NCBI GenBank assembly: GCA_020081605.1 | Contig: JAHREC010000013.1 | Coordinates: 4,216,001-4,280,000, forward strand | Length of the DNA stretch: 64,000 nt | Reading direction: 5' to 3' | Source: Albifimbria verrucaria | Lineage: Eukaryota; Ascomycota; Sordariomycetes; Hypocreales; Stachybotryaceae | Shown: one piece after another, positions 12,199 through 24,998 of the stretch | Position numbering within the stretch: the first letter of the stretch is position 1 | Layout: every line of letters begins with the position of its first letter | Notes under the pieces: generated by a model | Seen by the model: the letters and a program-made list of their open reading frames with translations, nothing else | Database searches by the model: none | Told to the model about the DNA's origin: nothing | Made by a program: the position numbers and the translations under genes

Positions 12199-13895
12199 AT
12201 GGCCCCTCCGTCAAAGACCTTCACTCGCGAGGAGGTGCGCAGTCACACCTCCGAGGACTCCCTCTGGTGCGTGATTGACAACACCGTCTACGATCTCACC
12301 GATTTCGTGGATGCTCACCCCGGTGGTGAGTCTGTCCTCCGACAGGTCGCAGGCCAGGACGCCACCAACGCATTCTACAATCTCCACCGACACGAGGTCC
12401 TTTCCAAGTACTCCGACCTCGCCATCGGCACCATCGAGGGCCAGAAGCCCGAGGTCATCACTCCCCAGCCTGGCGACTTGAGCAAGGTGCCCTACGCCGA
12501 GCCCCTATGGCTCACTCCTCAGTTTAAGACTCCATACTACAAGGACTCCCACCGCCGCCTTCAGAAGGCGATCCGTGAGTTTACCGACACCTACTTGACC
12601 CCGAGGCGCAAGAGTGCGAAGCGACCGGTCGATATGTCAGCCAGGAGATGATCGAGCGCATGAGCAAGCTGGGTATTCTACACATGCGTCTGGGCCCTGG
12701 TAAGCACCTACACGGTGTTGACTTGATGAATGGTGCCGTCAAGGGCGAGGAGTTTGATTACTTCCACGACCTGATTGTCTCCCAGGAGATGTCCAGGTGC
12801 ATGGCCAGAGGTTTCATGGATGGCAACATGGCCGGCATGACTATTGGCCTCACTGCTGTGCTTAACTTCGCCAACGACGAGGTGTTCAAGAAGAAGGTTG
12901 CAGATGAGGTGTTCAGCGGCAAGAAGAAGCTGTGCCTGGCTATTACAGAGGCCTTTGCTGGCTCGGACGTTGCCGGCCTAAGGACAACCGCCGAGAAGAC
13001 GCCAGACGGAAAATACTATGTCAGCTTTGAATGATCCCTTATCTCGTGTACGATGCTAACAGCTTGCAGATCGTTAACGGCACGAAGAAGTGGATCACCA
13101 ACGGCTGCTTCTCTGATTACTTTGTCACTGGTGTGCGAACTGGAAAGGCTCTGAGCGTTCTGCTGATTCCCGAGGTGAGGGCGTAGAGACCAAGGCTATC
13201 AAAACCTCCTACTCGCCTACTGCAGGAACTGCGTACGTTACTTTCGACAATGTAAAGGTTCCTGTCGAGAACCTCCTTGGCAAGGAGAACAATGGAATCC
13301 AGATCATTCTCAGCAACTTTAACCACGAGCGGTGGACCATGGCCTGTATGTTGTCCCCGCCTAGACCGTGACCTGCACGTACTGACTCTGATCACAGGTG
13401 GTACTGCCCGTGTTAACCGAACTATTGTTGAGGAGTGCCTCAAGTGGTCCAACCAGCGTCTTGTCTTCGGCAAGCGTCTGGTCGACCAGCCAGTCATCCG
13501 CCAAAAGTGGGTTTCTTGTCCGTTTCAGCATGTTCCTCTGGCTAACCCAAGACCCTCAGGCTCGCCAAGATGATTGCCCTCGTCGAAGCCAACCAATCGT
13601 GGCTTGAAACCATTACTTACCAGATGTGCCACATGCCCTACAAGCAGCAGGCCCAGCATTTGGCTGGTCCCATCGGTCTGCTCAAGCTCAGCTGCACCCG
13701 TGCCGCCAAGGATATCTCCGATGATGCAGTCCAAATTTGGGGTGGCCGCGGCCTGACGCAGACTGGCATGGGCAAATACATTGAGATGTTCAACAGGACG
13801 AACCGCTTCGACTCGATCCTTGGTGGAGGAGAGGATGTCCTGGAGACCTCGGCGTAAGACAAGCAATGCGCAACTTCCCCAAGGCCATGCTGTAG
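12199..13895 (+). CDS. Cytochrome b5 domain-acyl-CoA dehydrogenase fusion
   Basis: Residues about 8-80 form a cytochrome b5 heme-binding domain (DNTVYDLTDFVDAHPGGESV, with axial His in HPGG and a second His in NLHRHEV). The rest is an acyl-CoA dehydrogenase: ITEAFAGSDVAGLRTTAEK in the middle domain, IVNGTKKWITNG, and the C-terminal helical domain with DDAVQIWGGRGLTQTG and ending FPKAML. The likely role is FAD-dependent dehydrogenation of an acyl-CoA-like substrate, with the b5 domain as electron partner. Such fusions are common in filamentous ascomycetes. Introns are 13020-13069, 13346-13397 and 13507-13559. Corrected length is 514 aa. Single-base losses lie near 12600, 13170 and 13842. The last loss hides the true C-terminus, which ends at TAG 13893-13895. 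Confidence 0.9.
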
Positions 13896-14705
13896 TCTTG
13901 AGTAGTCCAAGGTTCGAATCATAGCGGGCTTGCTTTTCTCGTCTCGAGAGTCGGTATATAGGATAGAAGAGCTCTAGCCAGACTTTGCTGTATTAGTATC
14001 ACACTACAATCACATTCTTCGCGGGTAGATGACTGGTCCTTACCTGGCCCCGCAGAAAACGCTGTAAACCTCAGCATTCTTGCCGTGACACAACCTGTGC
14101 CCTTAAGAGGTTCATTGCCAAATGCATACACACTTGCTACTTGCAGAGCCTCCCAAATCACGTCAGCCGTGAGCTTTGAGAGGCACAGAAGCAGACAACA
14201 CACACGAACATTCACACCGGGGATCTCTCCCATCACCATGAGAGTCAACGCAATTCATCTCGTCCTGACTACCAACTGAGCAAACCGCGCACCCTCCACT
14301 GTTTCGGCCCATCCACATAAACGGTGGAGCACTGTGGCAATGCCACCAATCGCCATATTCTTCTGACTCACAACCCACATCGCCTGTAATCATTCTTCTT
14401 CTCTGTGGCTGACTTTGCAGTCGGCCAAAGCCCTTGATGGTGAGGCTGGTTCAGATCCAAATCCAAGTTCATCAGACTGGTAAATGTAGGTTGCATTCGT
14501 AAAGTTCCGCGCAACATAGGTCGCATATCGGTTATTTTGAAGTCGTATCGTTCATGACTGGCGGAAATAGTTCGTAGCCTATGGTAGGACAGACGTTGAG
14601 AAAAAACACATGAGCAAATGAAAAACTACCATCGTGGGTATCATTGAGCTGCCACGCCAACTTTTCTCTTGCCGAAGTAGAGCAGAGAGAATCGATCCTG
14701 CCCGT
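13896..14705. other. Convergent intergenic region
   Basis: About 0.8 kb between two converging genes. A GGTTCGAATC string at about 13911 resembles a tRNA T-loop, but the flanking bases do not pair into a cloverleaf. I see no gene. Confidence 0.55.
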
Positions 14706-15708
14706 TTAGTTGTTGGGGCACTGAGCCTGGACGTGTCCGGACTGCTGGCACTTGTAGCAGATCTTCTCACCACCAGCAGCCTCCTTGGGGCAGTCACGGG
14801 AGTAGTGGCCGGACTCGCCACAGTTGTAGCACTTCATGCCGTTGACACACTCGCCTATGGCTTTCTTAGTCGCTTATCAGTAAATGCAGGGAAGTATCAC
14901 TACTTACGGGACATGTGGCCGTAACCACCGCAGGAGTAGCAGGTCTTGCCAGCGCCGCCACCGAAGCCGCTGCCACCACCGTAGTTGTTGCCGAACGAGG
15001 GCTTGCCGCCGAAGGATGCAGCCTTGGTGCAGTTGCGGGCAATGTGGCCCATCTCACCACACTATAGAATGCATTAGCATCCGACCGAGTTATCCAATCA
15101 CCATGCACCGACCTTGTAGCACTCAGTGGCCTGGCCGCTGCCTCCGCTAAGGGGCAGTCACGGGAGATGTGGCCAGCCTGGCCGCACTTGTAGCAGGACT
15201 TGTTGTCCTTCATGGGCTCAGTGCAATCACGGCCTAAAGATGTCAGATTGTGAATGACAAGATAGAGACAGAAGACTTACTCATGTGACCCTCGCCTACA
15301 TCTACAATTAGCAGATGATCTTTGATTGAGTTATCAGATTTCAAACATACCACCGCAGTTGTAGCTAAAAGAATATTAGTATTGCATGAATGAAGAGACT
15401 GGGGAAAACACTCACCACTTAGCAGGACCCTTGGTAGGACAGTCACGAGCCTAGAGACATAAGCTTTGAACTTTCGCTCGGATTAAGAAAAGAATACCTG
15501 ATGGCCGGTGGAACCACCTAGAAAGGACGTCAGTTCAACGTTTCATGCAATTTTTTCTCTGTAAGCCACTATAACGGCGCCAGTGGGCCGAGTGAGGAAG
15601 GTTCGCACAAGCAGGAGAGAATGCGTCTCATCCAGCTTATGTGGTAGGAAGGCAGAAGAACAAGTGAGATGACTTACAAGAGTAGCATGCTCCGCGAGAG
15701 TACTCCAT
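14706..15708 (-). CDS. GIS2: CCHC zinc-knuckle nucleic-acid-binding protein (Gis2/Byr3/CNBP type)
   Basis: The spliced protein is 179 aa and consists almost entirely of seven CX2CX4HX4C zinc knuckles, for example CYKCGQAGHISRDC, CYKCGEMGHIARNC, CYNCGESGHYSRDC and CYKCQQSGHVQAQC. A Gly/Phe-rich linker sits between knuckles 4 and 5. CNBP/Gis2 proteins bind single-stranded G-rich RNA or DNA and associate with translating mRNA and stress granules. The gene is split into eight exons by seven introns (15518-15677, 15451-15497, 15365-15415, 15296-15350, 15234-15280, 15062-15112 and 14855-14907). Exon 1 is only 31 nt. One base is lost in the C run near 15152. Spliced length plus that base is exactly 180 codons. 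Confidence 0.92.
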
Positions 15709-17816
15709 TTTATCGGTAGTGAAGATGATGGTAGATGAGCTGATAATTTTAATGGTTAGTTAGAGCGAAAGACTTGATAAACCAAGGTAACGTGATGTTT
15801 AATCAAAGAGAAAAAGATGACGGGGCGTTTGAATAGAATTGACACATATTCAGCAATCCGCTAGCACGGAAGGCTTTGCGAAGCGTTGTGGCGGCATTCG
15901 GTGAGAATGGCCATGGCAGAGATATGCCACTCGGCATGTTCGATGTGAGATAGTGTGGAGGAACCCCAACCAGGGTTGATGAGGCACTGGAGAATTGCGC
16001 AAGAGTCCAAGTACTGTGAGTGAAGGAAGACGCTTCTCATTCATGACCAGGTACGTCGCACTAGATCTGGCAAGATGAAGAGGCTGTGCGATGGTAGAGG
16101 AACGAAGCAATGCTCCACAGTGATACTTGGTGATGCTGCTCCGTTTCTCAGGAATAATTTTTGGGAAAAATTCCGTTTGATAGGCTGGTGGGCTCTTGCC
16201 GTGTGATAAAATGATGGATGTTGAAGTCGCATTGAGGCAAAATATGAAAGCAGCTCAAACTTACTTGATTGACGAGCCGAGATCGAAAGATGACGGATTA
16301 AGGCGTGAATTTGGTGCGGATGGGAAAAGTGGTGAAGGAGGGTTTGTGATAAAAGAGAAGATTTGAGGAATGGTGGGATGCTGTAGAGTGCGTAGATTAT
16401 TGGTGGGCTAAGCATTTGGTGCGTGGGAGAATCATAGTGCCACATTAGCTACCAATCACAACCTATGGAGCTACATTGTGTGCCACTCAATCCAACTGTG
16501 GCCACCAGGTACTCCTCGGTACACAGTGAGCGTACCGGCTGAGTGTCTGCCTTTCAAGCTATAATAGCACGGGTGGCTCATGCTTGTGGTTGTGCAAATT
16601 TTTGCTAGCTCACCACTGGAGTAACACCTCACCGTGCACTGCACAGTGCATTCATCTCCCTTGGGTCGGCACCTCGCCTCTGCATGGTCACCCGACCTTT
16701 TGCGGATACCGTTCGAGGAAACAGGCATCTAGTGATGCAGGTGGGGAGAAGACAAGGGACCAAGGGAGCTGAAGACTCCTCATGAAACTGTTGTTTTATA
16801 ACAGTACTTAACCGAGGATTATCGGATGAGGGGAGGACAAGGAAAAAAGAACGAAATACTAGGCGTAACTACATGTGGTAAACGACAACATAAAGACTCT
16901 TGGATGACCTCAATTGTTTTCTCCCAATAGCTGTCACTGACCTTGAGATGCTGCACCCTTTCTTTTCTTTTTCTCTTGTTTATTTGTTTATTTGTTAGTA
17001 ACCTCTGGGCTGCTACGATCGAATCGACAGGGTAAACGGGTAGAATGAATTGCATGAGACTAATGTGAAAGTTCTTCACACATCCTTGGCGGCCTTAATG
17101 CCCTTACAGAGTCAGTTAGGGTCAGCAGCCGGGCTACTGCGAAGCGTGTAAACGGGCATTGGCGCGAGAATTCAAGACTTCCGGTTGTTTTTGGAAAGGC
17201 ATCACAGCTCGCGACTCCAGACATTACAGGGCATACGTGATAAATACGGACGGTCTGATGGTCATCTCAAATTGGAATGTTGCGGAAGTCGGTCTTCCGT
17301 CCGTGCAGTCCGGATGAATATCTGATCGGGACTATATGTAGCAAACTGCGATAGCATGAACAAGGGTTGTTTATCTGGCGTTTCAAATTTCCCGATATCA
17401 GCTTCCCCGGTACGGAAGAAGAGCAAATGTGTTCCCGGCTTTGGTCGGCAAGTGCATGGGATGGGAATCTGTAAATATTCAGGGTCCTGGTGTACTGCAC
17501 TTACGGAGTAAGGTACCAAGGTAGGTACCTAGGTACTTAGGTAGCGAGATGTTTGATGTGATGGCAGGTGGGTGAGACAGGTTACAGAGGTACTTCACAG
17601 GCTGGCCAAGGTACCTCCCGGCCTGTGCTGTTGAAGTCTGGGGTTCTCTCATTTTTCACGTGGCCTGGCGTGGTCCGCGCTGTTGGCCGCGTCCCGTCCT
17701 GCGCGCGTCCAGGTACCTGCACGTTAGGCACTCCAGCTCGGCGATGACGATGACACCCACCCTTTGACAACTCAGCAAATCGTCTATGTCTCCAAACGCG
17801 GGCTGTAACGGTCGAA
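15709..17816. other. Large divergent intergenic region, GIS2 / SAE2
   Basis: About 2.1 kb of upstream sequence. It includes a T/A-rich stretch near 16965-16995 and a cluster of overlapping GGTACC/TAGGTA motifs at about 17511-17543. ORFs of 80-134 codons here have no recognisable domain and no splice context, so I treat them as chance. Confidence 0.5.
17511..17543. repeat. Overlapping GGTACC / CCTAGG palindrome cluster
   Basis: Several near-palindromic GGTACC, TAGGTACC and CCTAGG words overlap within about 33 bp upstream of SAE2. Similar words recur in other gene-free stretches of the window. Confidence 0.6.
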
Positions 17817-20008
17817 ATGGATTTTTGGTTTGAGAAGGGCCGGCCGGCAATCTTCAAGGCTTTGACCCAAGTCTGCGACCAAATAGACAGCGAGTTACTC
17901 TCAGGTACTTCTTCGCCACACGCGACTTACCCAACAATATGCTGACTGGGACGTAGAGCTAAGCGGAGCGCAAGAGGCGCGTAGAAGTGGTACCCATCAC
18001 GAGGTATCAGGGCCCCTTGAGTCTGTAAAATCGAATAGGAGCAAATCAGGAGAATCGCATGAAGCTCCGCGAGCGCAGCCGGCTGCCGCTCGCGATGTAG
18101 GCAACGATGACGTCGCGCACAAGACGGTAGCCTTCGAGGGCCAGCCAGTGACTCGTGGTCATCCAAGTTCTTCAACGCTGGTGCCACCTCTTAGCAGTGG
18201 CCCGTCAGTCCCAGATGAGCAGCAGAGAAATTACAAGACTGAGTATGCAAATTTGAGTGCTAGGTTCAATGCTCTGTCGGAGAATTTCAAGAAGGCAAAG
18301 GCTGCTCTCGAGAAGAGGAAAGACGAGCGCGACAGATGGATACAGCATGCAAACCATCTCGAGAGCAGAATTAGAGCTGCTGAGAGTGAGCACAACATCA
18401 AAATTCTCGAAAGAGGTCATTCAGTAGAGGGCCATATTACTCGCCCACCTATCAAGACGCCCTCACCAGCGCAATCGTTCATACAGGAGCCCGACCACGC
18501 TGGGGAGGTGGCAGAAGAGCCAATGCTCCCATTACCGGATCCTACAAAGACATCTGCCAATGGCGAGAGCGTACTCCCAGACTCTACTCAGGGTGAACCT
18601 GAGGATGAGCTTCCTCCTCTGATACCGTCGGACCCTCCAGCAAATATCATCATAAAGCAGGAGCCCTCCTCGGACGCTCCGGTGGTTGTCTCGGAACGAG
18701 CCTTACGGAAACGCAAGAGAGAGGACACCACTGCCGATGCTGCTACGTCTCGTAAGATTAAGACAGAAGAACCTGGCAGCTCCAGTCCAATTGTTCGAGG
18801 GAATACTTTTAAATTCAGCCCGCAAGAAAGCATAGATCTTGGTGAGACCTCTGGTATAATGTCGACGCCGCGCAAACCTAAGGATTCGGAAAACTCTAGA
18901 GTACCACAACCTAGAAATGAGAATCTGGCTTCAGTGAGGACGCCGGCCCCATTGATGGTGCGACCTGACGGCTTCCCACAAACAACGCGTCCTACTCACT
19001 TCAACTCCGCATTGACACCCATCAGTGTCAATCGACGAGTTACACGTTCGGGTGGCGACAAGCCTGCACAACAACCTCTTAAGAAAGGCCTGGGTCATGG
19101 TATTGGGGTTCTGGCTGAGAATGGTGCCGTTTATGAAGCGGAACCTCCAGCCCCAACACCGACTGGGACTCGACTTAAGGCTGCTGCCAAGGGCAAACTT
19201 GAAGCAATGTTGAACAATGCTATAAGCGATGATGAACAGGCTGGGGCTTACATTACACCACGACAACGGCGGGTGCCGGGAACACCAAGGGATGAGCTGC
19301 ACGTACCTGCACGTCGTCAACTCCCTTTGATAAGAATCAACGAGCCAGTGGTTCTCGAGAGAAAACTGTAGCCTTGACTGCGACTAGCAAAAATATACGC
19401 CATGCACAGTCACCGGCACAGAAAACAGATGCAAGTCGGACACGAAAACGAGAAGATGCATCCATCTTGCGGAACAAGCCTCTCTCTGAATTGCGATTGG
19501 ACGATTTCAAGGTTAACCCACTCGTCAACGACGGAGAGGATTTCGCATTTTCCGAGGTTGTGAGGAACAAAGCTGACAGAGCCTGCTTGCCAGGTTGCAC
19601 AGACATGCTATGCTGTGGCAAGCAGTTTCGTGCGTTGGCAATATCTCAACGACCCAACCCACCTCTAACGCCAGCGCAGCGAGAAGAGGAGCAGAAACTA
19701 CTAGAGGACTACTTAGGCGACTATGCCTATCGTTTAAGAGACATGGGTGAAGAAGAGAGGATGGAACTTTGGGTCGAGGCCAAGACGCAAGAACTGGCAA
19801 ATAAGTACGGCAAGCATCGACATCGGTTCTCGCGCATGCAGTCGCCTCCTGGTTTTTGGAACGCAGACTTTCCCAGCACGCAGGAACTGGAGGCTGACAG
19901 ATCCGAGGCATCAAAAGGCAACAAGCTGCGATCAAGGAAAGACATCGGGAGGCGATGCGCCCAGGAGGGCGATGGCTGTTCAGAGACGAGCAGCCTACAT
20001 TCCAATGA
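17817..20008 (+). CDS. SAE2: DNA double-strand-break end-resection factor Sae2/Ctp1/CtIP
   Basis: Sae2/Ctp1 activates the Mre11-Rad50 nuclease to start 5' resection and open hairpins or protein-blocked ends. Exon 1 (17817-17904, MDFWFEKGRPAIFKAL) is joined to exon 2 by an intron at 17905-17956. An N-terminal coiled coil (about residues 115-165, YANLSARFNALSENFKKAKA) fits the tetramerisation region. The middle is low-complexity and Pro/Ser-rich. The C-terminal Sae2 domain is clear: LRLDDFKVNP, DRACLPGCTDMLCCGKQFR, RMQSPPGFWNADFPSTQE and RPGGRWLFRDEQ. Single-base losses near 19310 and 19913 must be mended; the second hides the RPGGRWLFRDE end. Corrected length is 713 aa. Confidence 0.9.
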
Positions 20009-20856
20009 TGACCAGCCGGGCTGGTGTAACGATATAGCGTGAAGATACAAATAGACTATCAATGATATACTATACCATGTATGTTAGTGCGTTAATGGAG
20101 AGTTTTGGGAAAGCGTTGGCATCTGCAACCTAACGTCGCAACGGGCTGTGAGGTTGGCATGTATGTATGATGGGTTGAGTTGGAATCGTGTGTGTAAGTG
20201 GCCGGTTAAACCGAGGTTGAAGAACTCCGGAGAAGGTGAGAGACTGCATGCCAACGCACAGATACGCAATGGATCTGTGCTTCAAATTTTCAAAAAAAGT
20301 CTCCAATTTCATCTTGATGGGGAAACTAAATGAGGTAAAGCACAGTAGTAAGCAGAGGCTAAGAGCAAGGTAGAGCAACCTAGTGAGCCAACGTCCTGGC
20401 GCACCTCTAGGCTTGGCGGAATTGTGCCTCTACCTGCTCTGCTGTACCTTGCTTGCGGTTCGGTTCGGTTCGTTAGGTAAGGCAGGTCGCATGCCGTAAA
20501 TTTTCCACTATTTTCCACCCGACTCCTCGCCATCAGCTTGATGCAACCGCCAAGGTGCAACACTCGTTGCTCTCCACTCTTCCAAATCTGTTAGGGATCC
20601 TACCACCGCCTCTGCTCCGTCAGGCCGGCCCTTGCTTGCTTCAGCAAAGCGCGTCGCGTGCCTCGGGCCTGCCCAACCGTCCCAGCCTAGGATCTTCCAG
20701 GATCCTGCGTCAGTCCGAACTCCGAAGCTCACCCCAAAGCCTTGGAGGCGAGCCAAACGATCCACGATCCTCCGAAGCCGTCCGCGACGACAGGTCAGAT
20801 GCGGGAGTCGCACTCTTGGGCGACACCCGTAGCTATACAGATCCCAAGCCGGCAGG
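20009..20856. other. Intergenic region SAE2 to UBP3
   Basis: About 0.85 kb between two genes on the same strand. It contains a CGGTT pentamer run at 20456-20472. The part nearest UBP3 is C-rich, as expected for a leader. I see no gene. Confidence 0.55.
20456..20472. repeat. CGGTT pentanucleotide run
   Basis: Three tandem CGGTT copies and a partial fourth lie upstream of UBP3. Confidence 0.8.
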
Positions 20857-23666
20857 ATGAGTAACCGCCATCTGCCGGCTGGGCATAACCTACAGGGAGG
20901 AGCTGGAGGTGTCCACGGCAGCGATATGGGTGGTGGTCCCGGAGGTGGAGGAGGGCCTCGAAGGAGACCTCCTCCTCAGTACATGCCTCAGTATCATCAA
21001 CCCATGAACCAGATGTACCCGGGCTACGCGCCGTACGCTCCCCAGCAGTACTATGCGATGCCGCCCCAGTATCAGAACGGTTCGATGCCATCGCCCACAT
21101 ACATGTCCTATCAGAACTACAGCCGTTCGCCGCCCTCCATGCACCAGTATGTGCCCATGGTCGGCGTCAGTGTTCCTCCCAGCTATCCTCGCCATGCCCA
21201 GCAGTCTCCCGCTCTCGCCACGCCCTACCAACCTCCGCCGCCTCCGATGCCGCCTCACACCCCGTCCTCTACACACTCCTCGCAACTACCTCCCCGCCTA
21301 CACCACCAACGCCGCAGATGCGCGAACCAGTCACCGCACCAGCTCCTGCGAATTCAGCTGCCCCTGCCGCTCCTACTGCGCCCGCAGTGTCGGAGCCGGT
21401 ACCAGTGACATCATTCACTCCATTCCGTCCTCCTGTAAGTGTTAAGCTACCACGTGTATCATATATAGTCGTTCTAACGTATGTCAAAGCTGCCCTGGCT
21501 CTCGAGGCCTGACCTTGATTTCCCTGTCAGAACTACAAAATCGAGGAGACGGAAGAAGGCCCTCAACAAGGACAATACTGCTGTCTCGCTGCCAACAGAG
21601 CAGCATGGTACCGCAGAGGGCCAGAGTGACGCCTCCAAGCATCCTACCGGGACATCTGGCTCCAACGCTTCTTCGGTCGAAAACGCATCCGCCTCCCACG
21701 CAAAGCCTCTCAGCGACGCAGCTGTCGGGGCTTCAGCAGAAGGGTCTGCTCAAGCTTCTGTTCGTGGAAGCGGTCCCGTGGCTCCTGCCCTCCCCAAACT
21801 GGGACGAAATCAGCCAAGACGGATCATTCTCAAGAGAACACGTCAGAGGTGATTGGAGACAAGATTGAGGAGGAGAAGAGTGGTGCAGAAGCAACCGAAT
21901 CCGAGGCTAGCCATGCCCAGTCTGCCCAAGCTAGGGCTGCTCCCACCAGTTGGGCAAACCTGTTCGCGAGACCTTCCGCAGCTGGTCATGCCGCTTCAAG
22001 CGTGGTCAATGGTGCAGTTGCAGGAGAAGCTACGGTGAACGGTGGCTCAACAGATACCATAAATGGAAATCATCTCCCTGCCTCAGCTGCCTCAAAGGCC
22101 AACGCGCTGGCGGAGGTGATTAGAGCGTATCAGGTCCCCAAGGATAAAATCTCATTCCTCGAGCCTCGGGGTCTGATCAACACGGGAAATATGTGCTATT
22201 TGAACTCGGTAAGTTTACTGTTAATGTTGGGTCCTATATTGCTTTACTAATTGGATAAGGTCTTGCAAATTCTTACCTTTTGCGTTCCATTCCATGATTT
22301 CATGGATCAAGTGAGCAAACGTGCCGCTCATAGCTTCAAAAGCGACACTCCTCTGATTGATGCAATGTAAGTTGAGTGTGTCTTCATATGGCATGATTTG
22401 ACTAACAATTCCGCAGGATCATGTTTATGCAAGACTTCAAAGTGCTGAAGACTGCTTCTTCTACCGAGCAATTGCGACGCAGTCTCAAGAGTGAGGATCT
22501 CGACAAATTCGGCGAGCCATTTACGCCTGAATTCGTTTACGAAGCCATACGGCAAGACAAGCGCTTCGAGAACATGAAGGTAAACTGCCACTTTCTCAAC
22601 TACGTCTTGTGGATTTGCACTGACACAATATGCAGCGTGGTCATCAACAAGATGCAGAGGAATTCTTAGGCTTCCTCCTTCAGTCACTCAAGGATGAATG
22701 CACCCGCATTATGTCAACTTCTAATGTCAATGTTGACGTAGAGACTGCCTCTACTCATTCCGGAGATCAAGCCGATCCGTCTGGTGATTGGCTGGAGGTT
22801 GGTCGCAAGCAGCGTGCTGCCGTTACGCGATCATCTGGATCCAGCTCAACAACGCCAAAAACCCCCATTGACAAGATTTTCGGGGCGAAGTACGTTCTGA
22901 GCTTCGTGTACCTGGAAACCAGGATTCGATCACTATTCAGCCTTCTCAGCCTCTTCAGCTAGATATTGACTCCGATGATGTGCGAAACGTCGTCGATGCC
23001 CTTCGAGGTGTCACGCGACCAGAGACCATCAAGGGTGACTTCAAGTCTCCGCGTGGCAAGGATGTGTCAGCCACGAAGCAGGTCTTTATCGAGTCGCTTC
23101 CCTATTCTCATACTGCATTTGAAGCGCTTCCAATTCGATGAAGGCACTGGCACCGTGAAGAAGATTGCCAAGAAGATTGGCTACCCGCTGGAGCTCGAAA
23201 TACCTCGCGAAGCCTTGTCAAGGCAAAGCCGACAGACAATGGAAGATGGTGTGATGCCCAAGTACAATCTGGTTGGTGTCATTTATCACCATGGAAAGAA
23301 CGCAAGCGTCGGTCATTACACAGTTGATGTGCGCCGGCAAGACGGAGACAGCTGGATTCGTATCGACGACACCTACATTCGTTCTGTCCGTAGTGAGGAC
23401 GTAGCGGAATCAGCTGCAGAGGGTGAAGTGAGGGAGGCCAGGAAGGATACTTCCCTGCCCCATCTGCCAACCGATTCGGTGCTATGAATGGCGACGATAC
23501 TGGCGATGAGGAAGGTTGGAATCAGGTCCAGAACTCGGCAAGCGGTACGAAGCGTTGGAGCAGCGCTGTGAACGGCACCAACCATGGAAACGCGAAGGGC
23601 AAGCAAACCAAGGATAACATCAAGGATAACAGGGTTGCCTACCTTCTCTTCTACCAACGAGTCTAG
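20857..23666 (+). CDS. UBP3: Ubiquitin C-terminal hydrolase, Ubp3/USP10 type
   Basis: This is a USP-family cysteine protease that removes ubiquitin. Yeast Ubp3 acts with Bre5 in vesicle traffic and ribophagy. The N-terminal third is a disordered Gly/Pro/Tyr/Gln-rich region. The catalytic Cys box is LINTGNMCYLNSVLQIL, followed by GHQQDAEEFLGFLLQSL and LILHLKRFQFDE. The His box is YNLVGVIYHHGKNASVGHYT with DDTYI beyond it, and the protein ends VAYLLFYQRV. Introns are 21435-21489, 22209-22259, 22367-22416 and 22580-22635. Frame breaks lie near 21286, 21802, 22883, 23101 (two bases) and 23454. With these restored the exons sum to 868 codons including stop. Assignment to Ubp3 rather than another USP rests on the Tyr/Pro-rich N-terminus and overall layout. 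Confidence 0.88.
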
Positions 23667-24338
23667 AACGCGGACCACTTCTGCTAGGAAGACCCTTCAT
23701 CGAACATCTTTAGACGGAGATTTATTCAGGGAAGTCAAAGACGGAAGATTTACCATCATCTTGGATGAAGCAGTCAAAGGTGAATGGTTCCATTTCTCGT
23801 TGGGTTGGGCCTCTTTGCAGGAAAGGCTTTAGGTAATGAGATGACGGTTCATATATACCCCCAGCAGCCCATTCAAGGCGTCCGGCGTGTAGAGGATTGG
23901 AAGGATTGGGGTTGGGAGGGGTTGCTAGTTTATCGTGGATCTCTAGTAGTTGCAGAGGGTCGTGGAGCACGAGAACGGGAAGAGAAAGTCGAGTTGCGAC
24001 TATTCAACTGAGCTGTATTGATGTGCCATGTGAAATGGCGCCGCTTACATTGGTCAGTCTTTGTATCTTTTGTACAATAATCTGGTCATCCTCGGCCATA
24101 GAGGGCGACGTTGTAGTCAATAGCAAGAGGGCGGATGAACATAAGAGAGAAGATTAATCAGAAACCAAGTCTATACATAGGATACACAACAGCGTCTAAT
24201 CAAGTCCTCAAGGCCATGGGTTTTTTCTTCCCTGAGATGAATCCAGCTGTTCCACTCCCTCGACTTCTACTTTGATACATATTGAACCGCTGCCGTAACG
24301 CACTTTCTTTCCACGCCTCCCGTACCGCGAGACCAGAT
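23667..24338. other. Convergent intergenic region UBP3 / QCR7
   Basis: About 0.67 kb between converging stop codons. Small ORFs at 23784-24157 show no domain. Probably two 3' UTRs. Confidence 0.55.
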
Positions 24339-24998
24339 TTAGTGCTTCTTGATGATGGTGATGGAGTCCAGGGCGTTCTTCTCCTCGATCTCGGCGTGCA
24401 CCTGGTCGATGTGGGGCTGCAGGTAGCGGATATCCTGTAAGTCAAGCATATCGCGTCAGTCATCGTTGCCATTTCGCTATTAGGGGCCGGGAACAGCAGC
24501 CAGAGAAGGGTCTTGGGCCGCCGTTCTCACGGGTGGTGGTTTCGGGTAACGTACATCCTCGGGCTTGGTCCACTGCTCGCGGGGAGAAGCTTGTGCTGGA
24601 CGCTGCACTGGACGGAGCGGCGGATACGGTAGACGCGGTCGTACTGCTCACGGGGAGACAGGCGGTCGAGGGCAATCTTGTGGGCGACACGCTCCTCCTC
24701 CAAGAGGTCGTCGTACCTGTGCCGAGTTAGCAACTTTTGTCAGCCCCCGGTGCTCTATTTTCCCCTTTGCCTATCCACGAATAGGCCCAATTGACTTGTC
24801 TCGAGCCTTTCCCCGGCAAACAAAAGGCGGCATAGCTTCGTAGATGGAGGAAACAAGGGAAAAGAGGGAGCAGGGCGTTCCATACCTCAGTCCGTACTGG
24901 CGGTAACCGGCAGCGTTGGCGTACCAGTTGGCGATGGGCATGAGCGCATTGCGCAGCCAGGGGCGGGCCTGGACGAAAGGAGCGAGGGTGTACTTCAT
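24339..24998 (-). CDS. QCR7: Cytochrome b-c1 complex subunit 7 (complex III)
   Basis: QCR7 (UQCRB) is a matrix-facing subunit of ubiquinol-cytochrome c reductase that contacts cytochrome b. The spliced protein is 123 aa, the usual length. It reads LAPFVQARPWLRNALMPIAN, then YRQYGLRYDDLLEEE, DRLSPREQYDRVYRIRRS and RYLQPHIDQVHAEIEEKNAL. Exons are 24998-24886, 24716-24555 and 24434-24339, with introns of 169 and 120 nt. One base is lost in the C run near 24582, at the LLPREQW segment. It diverges from the mitochondrial carrier 1.7 kb away. Confidence 0.94.

Noticed and set aside
13905..13925. GGTTCGAATC string resembling a tRNA T-loop
   Set aside because: Flanking bases do not form a T-stem and no cloverleaf can be drawn upstream.
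16041..16445. 134-codon minus-strand ORF upstream of GIS2
   Set aside because: Low-complexity His/Ser/Leu composition, no domain, and it lies in leader or promoter sequence.
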